Shown piece by piece: positions 54,644-63,891 of a stretch of DNA of 64,000 nucleotides. Position 1 is the stretch's first letter, and each line of letters opens with the position of its first letter. Position numbers and translations under genes: made by a program. The notes below the pieces were generated by a model that saw only the letters and a program-made list of their open reading frames with translations, did no database searches and was not told the origin of the DNA. The DNA is from Herpetosiphon gulosus. GTDB taxonomy: Bacteria > Chloroflexota > Chloroflexia > Chloroflexales > Herpetosiphonaceae. Location: NCBI RefSeq assembly GCF_039545135.1, contig NZ_BAABRU010000017.1, positions 56,670 to 120,669 of the forward strand. Direction: 5' to 3'.

Positions 54644-57600
54644 GTGGAAAGACGTTTTCGGCGTTTGATGCAGGTTTTATTGGTTTGTATGCTTGCCATG
54701 CTGTTGGTTCCTCAACCATATTCGCTGGCTGCCCAACCAAACCAAACCAAACCAAACCAAACCAAACCAATCCAATCCAATCCAAACCAAACCAATCCAA
54801 TCCAATCCAATCCAATCCAACATGATGCCGATTGATCCGATCAGTTGTAGCATTGTGCCAGCAACGACCTATCCGCCACGGATCTATGCCCCGTTTGCGA
54901 TGGGCACAAGTGGCTCGACGATTGTGGCCCAACTTGAACAGCCTAGCTATCAATTTAATGAAACGCTTGGCACTGCAACCATGAATGTGTTGCTCAGCGA
55001 TGCCTCGGCAATTGAAGTGCGTGTGCCCTATGAATTTAGTGCTGGTACAGCTAGTGTTGGTAGCGACTACAGCGCAATTAATGGCACATTGGTGTTTAGT
55101 CCAGGCGAAACCAGTAAATCAATCAGCTTGAGCTTCATTAATGATACGACCGCTGAATCAGGCGAATATCTCTATCTCCGATTGCTAGAACCAACCAATG
55201 CGCGGCTTGAATTTCGTGGAGCAACCACGATTAGCATTTTAGATGACGATCAGGCGATAACCCTGCAAAGCGCCATTCAAGTATCGGCAATTCAAGCTCG
55301 GCGTGATTACCAATGGGCCTTGACTGTCACTCCAAATGATGCGCAATTGAATATTGCTGTTGGTCAAACCAAAACGGTGAGCTTCCAGGTTAATGCTGAA
55401 CGCGGCAGTCTTGGTCCAACTATTTACGATATTACGGGCAGCGTGTTGGCAACCAACACGGGCAATCTTGCCGCCGATCTACAACAGGCAACAGTGCGGG
55501 TCGAATATCAAACAACCAGCAGCACTTGGGTAACCGCGACCACCGATCTGCTGCTCCAAGCGCCACAAGTGAGCTTGACCCCCAACCAGCAACAAACAAT
55601 TCCGATCAACCTGAGTTTTGCATGGGCTACTGCTGATGGCAGCATGCCCGCCAATGTCAGTGCCTTACGTTTGGTGAGCAACATCAGCTTGTTTGGTGAA
55701 GCAGGCATGAGCATTGGGCCATTTCAAGCTATCCAAAGCCTAAGTTTGCCCAATCAAACCCCAACCGTTAATTATGCCACGATTCAATTGGCCCAAACGG
55801 GCAGCATCAGTCCGAGCACTGCATTTAATCTCAGTGGTGGTGGGGCAAATCATAGCGTTGGCAGCACTCCACTGACAATCCAAACCAGCTATCAAGTGAC
55901 TCGTTTGAGTGCTGGCGATGCGAGCATGAGTCACTTAATTACGGCTAGCCCGATTGGGATTGGGGTGAGTGGTGAGACCCTGATTCAAGCAGCTATCACC
56001 AACGAAGTTCCTGTCGTTGAGTTTCGTGAGCTAACGCCACGCTCAGTCTATAGCAACCAAACCAACGCCTTGGAAGCACAGGTGCGCATCCGGCCTAGCC
56101 TTGGATTAAATACCAATGCGATTGATTTGGTTGAGCTTGATAGGGCAGGTAATGTACTACAAAGTTTGGCTCCCTTGTATGACGATGGGCTGCATAACGA
56201 TCAACTGGCTCGTGATGGGATTTATGCGACCCAAGTTAATCAACAATGGAGTAGCACAGGCTATAAACGGTTGGCAGCCCGCGCAATATTGCTCAATGGG
56301 CAAGTCTTGCTGGATCAAGCCTTTGATCTGCATGTGCTCCCAGAGCGTCCCGAAAGCGACTGGCAAATCTACTCGTGTGTGGGGCAAGCGGCCTATCGCA
56401 TGTTCAGCACAGGATTAAATCAAGGTGCGACGCTTGAGCAAGCCCAGCAACAAACCCTCGTTTGGCTGAATCAACAACCGAGTGTGGCTAGTGCCAGCCT
56501 CAACGAATCAGTGATTGACATTGACTATAGCTTTGGGTTGAGCAATGAAGTGTGGGTTGGGCATCCCAACTCGACCGTGCTTGGCAATGGCTCTGCCGTG
56601 GTTGAAACACCACCTGCAACCCACCCTGCATCACCGCTGATTGTGCAGCAAACCCCTGCCAGCGCGGCAATCTTCCCCGCAAGCAATAAGGCAATTATTC
56701 TACATTCGGTCTATACGATGGTAGGTACTGCTGATCCAAAAGTTTTGCAAGTTCAACGCCAATTAGCCAATGCAGGCTATGCCGTAACGGTAAAAATTGG
56801 AACTGAGGATGATCTTGAAACTCGCAAAACGCTTGATAGCTATGGTGTTATTTGGACAATTGGCCATGGAAATTGGCCAGAGGATGTGCTTGGACAATAT
56901 ACCTTCTCAACAGGTCACTTAGCAACTGAATCCGCACGGAAGAAATATGCACCCGATATTGATGCAGGAAGACTTAAGACTCGTACCGATGCAGAGGGAA
57001 ATGTTTTCTACACGCGATCATCGTTCTATGAAACATACTATGCTAAGAAGATGTTTCCTAATAGTTTGTGGATAATGCTTAATTGTTCAGGGACAAAGCG
57101 TCAACATTTTGCTAATATACTTCATAATAAACGTCTTAGTGCTTTTATTGGCTTCAACGAATTAGTGCCTGCTAATACAGGACTCGATTATATTGCTCAA
57201 TTTTTTGAGCAATTAACCGTAAAACGGCGGTCAGTTGATGATGCCTTGGGGGCAATTCCAAATCGTACATTTACATGGATTGATTCAGATACTGGTGAAA
57301 ACGTAACTACTACATTTGGTGCATCTAGTGGATCGAATTTACAACTACGTCTAGTAAGTGGATTACGCAATGGTGATTTTGAGCTTGGCAATACGGAGGG
57401 ATGGAATATCGAGGCAGGCCGACGGCTGGTTAATGTTTTCCGTGTGCCACCAGCATTTGTCTCGATTGCGGGAACCTATGGGTTGCGCTTAGGTCCAGTT
57501 AATTATCCTCCAGCCAATGGAGTTGGAACCAGTGTGGCTGGCAGTGATGGGCTTCGGCAACGGGTGGTTATCCCATTAAATAGCACCAAACTCAGCTTTG

Positions 57601-57863
57601 ACTATGTGATGTCATCATATCTCCCTAGTAATGGATCGTTCCGCATCAAAATTTATGCAGCAAAATCCAATACCCTCCTGCTCAATCAAGTGATTCTCCA
57701 AGCGGGAACAGGCAATAACCCAACCTTTTGGCATAGCGGCCAACGCCGATTCAACCTCAACATCGGCTCATATACCAACCAAGAGATCGATATCGTGCTT
57801 GAAAATCAACAAAATGGCACAAACGATCAAGCTGTCTATATCGACAATATCAGTATTCGCTAA
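54644..57863 (+). CDS. Secreted Calx-beta protein with caspase/CHAT-like domain; signal peptide out of frame
   Basis: A GTG at 54644 with AGGAG upstream encodes a clear signal peptide (RRFRRLMQVLLVCMLAMLLV...SLAA), but this frame stops at 54835. The rest, over 1000 residues, is open in another frame to 57863. The two join inside a 5-bp repeat tract at 54736-54820, and one extra repeat unit would fuse them. The mature part has a Calx-beta domain (about residues 78-190 counted from 54693), beta-rich modules, then a clan CD-like domain with WTIGHG (His725) and MLNCSG (Cys798), and a carbohydrate-binding-like C-terminal sandwich. Probably a surface or secreted protease. It appears to be in an OFF state. 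Confidence 0.75.
54736..54820 (+). repeat. Pentanucleotide tandem repeat (A/T)CCAA, 17 units
   Basis: Seven ACCAA, three TCCAA, two ACCAA and five TCCAA, unbroken, 85 bp. None of the three frames contains a stop within the tract, and each gives a Pro/Gln/Asn-rich peptide. Because 5 is not a multiple of 3, each gained or lost unit shifts the frame between the signal peptide and the mature protein. With 17 units they are out of frame; 18 or 15 units would place them in frame. Confidence 0.92.
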
Positions 57864-57877
57864 AGTATCGATTGTGG

Positions 57878-57913
57878 GCTACGGTGCTGAATTAATTTAA
57901 GCACCGTAGCTTT
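57878..57913 (+). terminator. Terminator after the Calx-beta protease-like gene
   Basis: GCTACGGTGCT (57878-57888) pairs with AGCACCGTAGC (57900-57910), an 11-bp stem with an AT-rich loop, followed by three T. Confidence 0.65.
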
Positions 57914-57932
57914 GCATTAGAAAGAGTTTTCC

Positions 57933-58545
57933 ATGTATCTCGCACCGCAAACTATTAAACGAACCAATCACTTACTCACGAATCAAAATTTGCTTGGTTG
58001 GCTATTACGAAGCTGCATGCATTGGTATTTGCCAGCGGGCCTCGGCTTAATCTGGCTTTTATCTCCCCACTGGCTGATTGATAGTCCGCTTCAGCCAATA
58101 ATTAATCAATCAATTCAGCCATTTAATCGAAATGGTGTGGGGTTTGCTGATATTCCAGTATTACGCTATTTCCTGATACTGACATTTGCGATTGGCATTC
58201 TTAGTTGGTGTAGTGGATTGTTTGAACGCTCACGGCTGCTTGGCGGGATCTTCATCATCCTGCTGGGAGTTGGCTGGTTTTATTGCTGAAACAATCATCA
58301 TTAATGGATCTGCTCCATTAATCTGGTCAGTTAGCTTTGGCGAACTCGAACGCTATCGACTTTTTAGCGAACACATAATCCTGTCGGGAGTTTTAGCCCT
58401 AAGTCTCATGATTCCAATTGTGCTAAGTCAATGGTTTGTCCGTCGTCCAATCTTCCTTTGGGTTTTTGACTATGGGGCGTTATGGATAACCTTGATGGCT
58501 CTATGTATGATCAAGTATGGAGCCATAAGTTCTATGTTTTATTAA
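57933..58545 (+). pseudogene. Frameshifted MYLAPQ-family membrane protein
   Basis: The first frame (57933-58289) gives MYLAPQTIKRTNHLL... with three hydrophobic segments and stops at VGWFYC. The continuation lies in the +1 frame up to 58545 (GFIAETIIINGSAPLIWSVS...ERYRLFSEHII). Both parts line up with the intact neighbour at 58812-59369. Removing one T from the TTTT near 58280 would join them. It is a recently broken copy or a base-call error. It starts 20 bases after the Calx-beta terminator. Confidence 0.75.
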
Positions 58546-58593
58546 GTAAATATTCAGCTTGAACCCATAAAATAGCCAAACTGAATACGAGAA

Positions 58594-58712
58594 TTGAACG
58601 ACGAAGCACATGAGGCATGCACCGAAGTCATTGGCGAAATTCAGAATTGCTGACGGATGCTAAAGAACCGTAATAGCAGTTTTGGTGCGCCTCGTGTGCT
58701 TCGTAGATAAAA
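58594..58712. repeat. Composite intergenic word repeat, copy 8
   Basis: Degenerate words TTGAACGACGAAGCACATGAGG and GGTGCGCCTCGTGTGCTTCGTAG, mirrored, between the two MYLAPQ genes. No gene is seen. Confidence 0.55.
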
Positions 58713-58811
58713 ATACCGTTAAAGAGCTGCAACTTTGCTATTTTTCTGCAATACCAGCCACCCACCACCTGCTAAACTACGGTCGATTCATTGAGTGGAT
58801 GGAGCATTACC

Positions 58812-59369
58812 ATGTATCTCGCACCACAGGCAACATTTCAACCTCATCAACGTTGGCATTGGCTTATTCTTGGGTGGTTTGTTCCAGCACTGATTGCCTT
58901 ACCGTGGTTGGCTGGCCCATTGTGGATGACACCTTCTTTACGCACGATGCTTGATTCTCTCTTTTCATCACCAAACGGACTCTATCAAGATTTTTTTCCA
59001 TTACGATATCTATTTCTGGTTCTGATTGGATTAACTACAATAAGTATTTTCTTTATAGCAGAGCAACGTAAAAAATGGATATTGATGGCTCTTATTGGAG
59101 GTTTAATTACCTATTTGATCCACCTTGTAACCCCACGGGTAGGCTTAAATATTCCATTGTGGTATATCGTCAATGATGAAATTGATGCTTATCGTGTCCA
59201 AGTTCGTCACATCTTTAGCGCCACAATGGTGAGTGGCCTTGCCAGTTACTTTTTATGGCGCTTTGAAGGCTTACCAAAAGTAGCCATTCCCATAGTTTGG
59301 TTGAGTCAAACCATTACCTTAATCGCATGGCATAGTATTCTTTTAGGGGCACATCTCTATTCAGGGTAG
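58812..59369 (+). CDS. MYLAPQ-family membrane protein
   Basis: A 185-residue intact copy starting MYLAPQATFQPHQRW, ATG preceded by GGAG. About five helices are present, with a conserved short loop (VNDEIDAYRVQVRHIFSATM) corresponding to FGELERYRLFSEHIILSG in the broken copy. No recognised family. It lies behind the Calx-beta gene with the broken copy between, which suggests a functional link to that surface protein. Confidence 0.75.
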   Translation: MYLAPQATFQPHQRWHWLILGWFVPALIALPWLAGPLWMTPSLRTMLDSLFSSPNGLYQDFFPLRYLFLVLIGLTTISIFFIAEQRKKWILMALIGGLITYLIHLVTPRVGLNIPLWYIVNDEIDAYRVQVRHIFSATMVSGLASYFLWRFEGLPKVAIPIVWLSQTITLIAWHSILLGAHLYSG

Positions 59370-59395
59370 ATCTTGGGCTATCAACAGTAAAAGCA

Positions 59396-59627
59396 GATGT
59401 AACTATAACCGCGAAGAACACTAAGAACTAAATTGAACCAATGCCTGAATTACCGACATGACTGATAACCAGAGTATCGGCCTGCGTGTTCTTCGTGGAT
59501 CGGAAATTTAAGCAGCGGCGCAGAGGGGTCAGGATTCAGGGATCAGTGGGCAGGGGGCAGAAGATACTTTCAGAATGACCCCTAATCCCCTGTCCCTTCG
59601 TGCGCTTCGTGTCCTTCGTGGATAAAA
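59396..59627. repeat. Composite intergenic word repeat, copy 9
   Basis: CCGCGAAGAACACTAAGAAC, CGTGTTCTTCGTGGATCGG, GCAGCGGCGCAGAGGGGTCAGG, mirrored TGACCCCTAATCCCCTG and CGTGCGCTTCGTGTCCTTCG, between convergent genes. Confidence 0.72.
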
Positions 59628-62036
59628 TTAGCGTTCAATTCGTGGCAAGTAGGCGCGGAAAAGTTCGGGGCCAGCCACAATTGGGCCGCGCTCATTGCCA
59701 TTATCATCGCGGAACCAAACATACACCCGCCGTGCGGTGATTGGATTCCACTGCCACTGGCGCTCAGCACTGAACGGCTCCCATTGCTTGAAGCTAGGGC
59801 TGGGATAGGCGCTGAAGGCCATTGCCAACGGTTGGTTAGCGTCGGTCGCCGAAAGCACCAAAGTTGCACCCAAATCATTCACATCGCGAATATTGACGCT
59901 GGCTTGCGGTGGATGATCGATGCTGATTGTTTGGCTGAGCGTGGTGGTATTGCCCATGCGATCAGTCAATCGCACACTGATGGTGTAGCTGCCTTCAACG
60001 TTGGGTAATGTCCAGCGATAAGCGCGATAATAGGTCATTGGCGCGGCGTAAATGCCGTTGATGCCAAGCTGGGCTTTGACCACACCACCACCATTATCGA
60101 TCGCTGGCGTTAAGATCAACAGATCATGTTGATCGGTGCTAGTGCTGCTGGCCGCGAGGGCTTGCTCGCTGGTGGCCAGCCGATAAATTTCATCGGCAGC
60201 TAATTGGCGTTTGTAGCTCAGCAATTCGTCGATTGCCACATTGCTAATCCCAGCGCCAATTGTCCAGCGGCCTACATTTAAATCTTCGCCAACTTCACTG
60301 GGCAAACTGACCTTGCTCGCTTCATTGATCAACATCCCATCGATCAACAAACGCTTATTGCCCGTCATTTGATCCCAGCTTATTGCAAAGTGATGCCAGC
60401 CAGCGCTGAGCGTATCGGGCACGCTCAAACTATGCTCTTGACCTGCTTGATCGACTGTCCAGAACGTCCAGATCGCTTGTTGAGTTTGTTCGTGGCGCAA
60501 CGCCAAGGTATTGCGATAGATTTTATCGGGATCAACCGGGTTTTGCGAGGCGGCTAGTAAATAATGGCGGCCTGTGCGTGAGCTGGGCCAAGTTTTTGGT
60601 ACATTCACCCACAATGCCAACGTGCCTTGATCAAGCGTCAGCGTTGGGCTAGCCGGATAAGTCAATGCGCCATCGCCAACCTTGACTGCCTGCCCAAACT
60701 TACCACTGCTATAGCTGAGTTGATCGCTAGCGGCCATCGAGCCGACCGCAGGCAATGGGTTATTCTCGAAATGGGCGACCAAGGCCAAATCTTCAGCTGG
60801 GTTGATCGTCAACAATGCGCTGGGTGGCGTGGTATCGGTTGGAGCAGGGCCATCAGGTCGGCTCCATGGCACGCTAGCATTCCAAAGCCAAACACTGGCT
60901 TCGCATTTGACATAATTGATGCAGGGATCAGGGCCAGGGCCATACCAACCATAGGGATCAACTTGATTGCCATTGTGGCGAACTTCGAAATGCAAGTGGG
61001 GAGCGCCCGTGGTAAAGCCAGTTGCGCCGCTCCAGCCGAGCAATTCGCCGCGCTCGACCCAGCGTGGTTTGGCGGCATCGATAAAGCCCTTGAAGCTTGG
61101 GGCAAAATCATCGAGATGCCAATAGACCGTTTCATAGCCAGCGGCCTCGCCAGCATGTTGAATGAGCACGCCTAAGCCGCGAGTTGTGCGAGCATAGGCC
61201 CAGCCTGGTGCAGCGGCGACAATCGGCGTACCATAGGGCAAATCAGGGAAATAATAATCATGGCCATCGTGGCTATTGTAGGAAAGCCCACTTTTGCCTT
61301 GATAATTGATCATTACGTCGTTGCCATCGCCGCCACTATCGACCATGGGATAGGTATGATCAAAATGTGATGAATGCACCATGCGTGCACCCTGTTCCCA
61401 TGGAATGCTCAAAAAGCCTGTGCTGACTGGCGGCGTGCTGGGCGCGACGACTGGTTCGTTTTGAAATAGCTCGTGGTAAACCTTGGTATAGCGGGTGACT
61501 AATTGCTGCCACGTGGCTTGATCGCGCTCGAAAGCCAAAAAGCGCTTGACTGTCAGCGCATGCGGATCATCCTTGGGATTGAGTTTTTGTTGCGTGCCAT
61601 CGCTGAAATTCAGAATCAAGGCATTATCGTAGGGGCCAAGCCCAACCCGAATCTCCTTGGCGGCCCAATCGATTTGGCTCAAAAAGCCTGTGGGGCCAGC
61701 TAAAAATGGCTGTTCGGTGGCGGTGGTTGGTAAGGTTGGGTTACTAATTAGTTGCGAGGTGGTTTCCAACAAGGCCAAGACAATCCGCGCCTCGATATTG
61801 TAATAGGCCGCCATTCCCTCGATGATCTGGCCAGCTGGCTGACCATCGATATCAAGCTTGGCAAGGCTACTGTTTTGGCGTTGCAAAAAGCCTTGCACCC
61901 CACCATCAAGCGACGATAGCCCGTGGGTTGGCTGTTGGCTGGGTTGCGGTTGCTGCGGGCTGGCGTGCACCACGAAGGGCAGCGTTGCGCCGCCAAGCAT
62001 CATTATTAATAAACCAAGGATCAAAGAACGCTGCAT
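59628..62036 (-). CDS. Secreted M23 (LytM) metalloendopeptidase with LamG domain
   Basis: An 802-residue exported protein. A signal peptide (MQRSLILGLLIMMLGGATLP) starts at the second ATG; the first is seven codons upstream. The M23 domain contains NSHDGHDYYFPDLPYGTPI (zinc ligands), TVYWHLDDFA and PHLHFEVRHNG with His347 and His349. A LamG sandwich (about 455-600) and Ig-like modules follow. The end FRAYLPRIER has the YLP-type motif seen in both Calx-beta proteins. It would cut peptidoglycan cross-links, useful against prey cells. Confidence 0.87.
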   Translation of the reverse strand: MQRSLILGLLIMMLGGATLPFVVHASPQQPQPSQQPTHGLSSLDGGVQGFLQRQNSSLAKLDIDGQPAGQIIEGMAAYYNIEARIVLALLETTSQLISNPTLPTTATEQPFLAGPTGFLSQIDWAAKEIRVGLGPYDNALILNFSDGTQQKLNPKDDPHALTVKRFLAFERDQATWQQLVTRYTKVYHELFQNEPVVAPSTPPVSTGFLSIPWEQGARMVHSSHFDHTYPMVDSGGDGNDVMINYQGKSGLSYNSHDGHDYYFPDLPYGTPIVAAAPGWAYARTTRGLGVLIQHAGEAAGYETVYWHLDDFAPSFKGFIDAAKPRWVERGELLGWSGATGFTTGAPHLHFEVRHNGNQVDPYGWYGPGPDPCINYVKCEASVWLWNASVPWSRPDGPAPTDTTPPSALLTINPAEDLALVAHFENNPLPAVGSMAASDQLSYSSGKFGQAVKVGDGALTYPASPTLTLDQGTLALWVNVPKTWPSSRTGRHYLLAASQNPVDPDKIYRNTLALRHEQTQQAIWTFWTVDQAGQEHSLSVPDTLSAGWHHFAISWDQMTGNKRLLIDGMLINEASKVSLPSEVGEDLNVGRWTIGAGISNVAIDELLSYKRQLAADEIYRLATSEQALAASSTSTDQHDLLILTPAIDNGGGVVKAQLGINGIYAAPMTYYRAYRWTLPNVEGSYTISVRLTDRMGNTTTLSQTISIDHPPQASVNIRDVNDLGATLVLSATDANQPLAMAFSAYPSPSFKQWEPFSAERQWQWNPITARRVYVWFRDDNGNERGPIVAGPELFRAYLPRIER

Positions 62037-62057
62037 AGTTAATTCCAAAACTCTCAT

Positions 62058-62488
62058 CTACATCGTTTGCCAGCCGTATGGTAGCACGCCCCCCAAGCAG
62101 CGTCAATTAAAATTAGCTGATACATTGGTCCTGTTATTCGGCAAGTTCACTGGCTAGAGAACAGCACTGGGCTACGATAGTGCAACAAATCTGCTATAAA
62201 TCTGCTACATCAAGCATGTTTTATCATTGATACTTGATTGTAGCGCTGCGGTGTGAGTAATCAGGAACATTTGGCTAGCTCGACTAACGACTGATTAATG
62301 TAGTGCTTGTTGATCATTAGCAATAGTAATGGTAGCCTCGGCTAGCCTGATCAACATCTGTTATACTATCGCCTGCATTGATTTGGGATGCCAATGCTAA
62401 GCTGAAGGGAGTGTCTACTGTAACTCAATCTTGCCTCGATCTAGTCAGCAAAACAGTTGTTAATGGCCTCGCCATTGAGAGGATTTTT
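62058..62488. other. Divergent promoter region of 430 bases
   Basis: No gene is seen between the M23 gene and the second Calx-beta gene. The region is AT-rich with short direct repeats of AATCTGCTA (near 62188) and GGCTAGCCT (near 62338). It carries one promoter-like element at 62359. Confidence 0.5.
62359..62367 (+). promoter_or_regulatory. Extended -10 promoter of the second Calx-beta gene
   Basis: TGT-TATACT, 122 bases before the ATG at 62489. Confidence 0.5.
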
Positions 62489-63891
62489 ATGCCGTTTTCA
62501 TTTCGAAAAAGAACAAGTGTTCGTTTTTTCGTTTCGGGTTGATTTGTTGGTTATTGTTCGGAATGCTGGCACAATTAGCGCTACCAGCCCAAGGGTATCT
62601 ACCTACCACCTATCGGGCATTTGCCCCGCTGGCTATGGCTCCCAGCATTAATCTGCCAAATGTTCAGATTGAACATCCACATTATCAGGTTACCGAAGGC
62701 GCAAATTTAACCATCAATATTCGCTTGAGTGTTGCTGCAACAACGCCTGTGACCGTCAAATATGCCACCTATTTGGTGAGTGCATCCTCCAATGATCTTC
62801 AGGTTGTTACCAATACCCTAACCTTTAATAGTGGCGAAACGACCAAACAAATCACGATTGCAACGCTGCAAGATAGCCTGATTGAACAGCATGAACAATT
62901 TAATCTTGGCTTAAGTGAAGTTGTTGGGGCAACCTACGGCAGAACTGGCCCAACCATTGTTATGCTTATTGATGATGATGCCAATACCCAACTTTCACCA
63001 AGTATACCCAGGAGCACCGTAACGGCGTTTCAAACCTATGATTGGGCGTTAAATGTCTATCCTGAGGCTGACAGCGTTCCAATTAACATTGGGCAGAGCC
63101 AGCCAGTGCGCTTCAATATCCAAGCTGAGCGTCAAGGATTGGGCATGGTTCAGTATCGGGTAGTCGGCAGTTTAGCAGTTGCCAATAGTGGGAATGTTGC
63201 TGCTGAAATTGATACAGCCAGTTTGGAAATTCACTATCGATTGGGAACAACCCAGACCTATACCATGGGAGCGGATCTGGTGATTGATCCGCTGGCGTTA
63301 ACCCTCACAGCAGGTACGAATCGAACCTTCCCGTTCTCGACTACCTTTGTGTTTGCAACTGCCAATGGGAGCGCTCCAAGCAATTTAAGTTATTTGGCAA
63401 TCGTCGCTAATGTGCGTGCGGTTGATCAAGCTGGCCCACCACGCACGCCTTGGTCGGCAACTCGCACCCTAGCAACAACCCTACCTGCGCCCACAATTCG
63501 CGGAGCAACGATCACACTCCAAAGCAATTCGGTGGTTGAGCCGAGTACGCTGGCAGCCATTGCTAGCACTCCAGCGAACTATCAAACCAGTAGTAGTGTC
63601 AGCTATCAACATAGTGCCAATGTTACACGGGTGCAAAATGGGCAGGCAATGGTTGTGCATACGGTTTCAATCCCTGAAACTGGTCTGAGTATTCTTGCAG
63701 AAACACCGTTGCAAACGAGCAGTGCCACGAATGAAGCGACCTTGGAGTTTCTCGATCTGGAGCCACGAGCTGCCATAACGGTTGATGCAATTCCATTTAC
63801 TGCAACCCTGCGGGTGTATGATGGCATCAACCTGAACCCTGCTGGGATTAATCTGGTTGAGACCGATGCGTTGCCCTCTGTGCTAACATAG
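62489..63891 (+). pseudogene. Second Calx-beta protein, out-of-frame signal peptide and cut 3' end
   Basis: An ATG at 62489 with GAGAGGA upstream opens MPFSFRKRTSVRFFVSG and stops at 62540. The mature protein continues in another frame from 62539 (ICWLLFGMLAQLALPAQ) to 63891. A T run of six at 62524-62529 would, with one more T, give MPFSFRKRTSVRFFRFG joined to that hydrophobic core, a very good signal peptide. The rest matches the first Calx-beta protein (Calx-beta domain ending in LIDDD, then the same beta modules) but ends at ETDALPSVLT, where the paralog goes on for another 540 residues. The break coincides with a probable IS end. Confidence 0.72.

Noticed and set aside
54608..54835. Independent 75-codon gene before the Calx-beta frame
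   Set aside because: Its content is a signal peptide plus repeat linker, so it is the 5' end of the Calx-beta gene seen out of frame.
59582..59878. 98-codon minus-strand frame overlapping the end of the M23 gene
   Set aside because: It shadows the M23-LamG gene and runs into repeat DNA; no domain is seen.
62457..62651. 64-codon frame at the start of the second Calx-beta gene
   Set aside because: No ribosome site or signal-peptide pattern; the ATG at 62489 in another frame is better supported.
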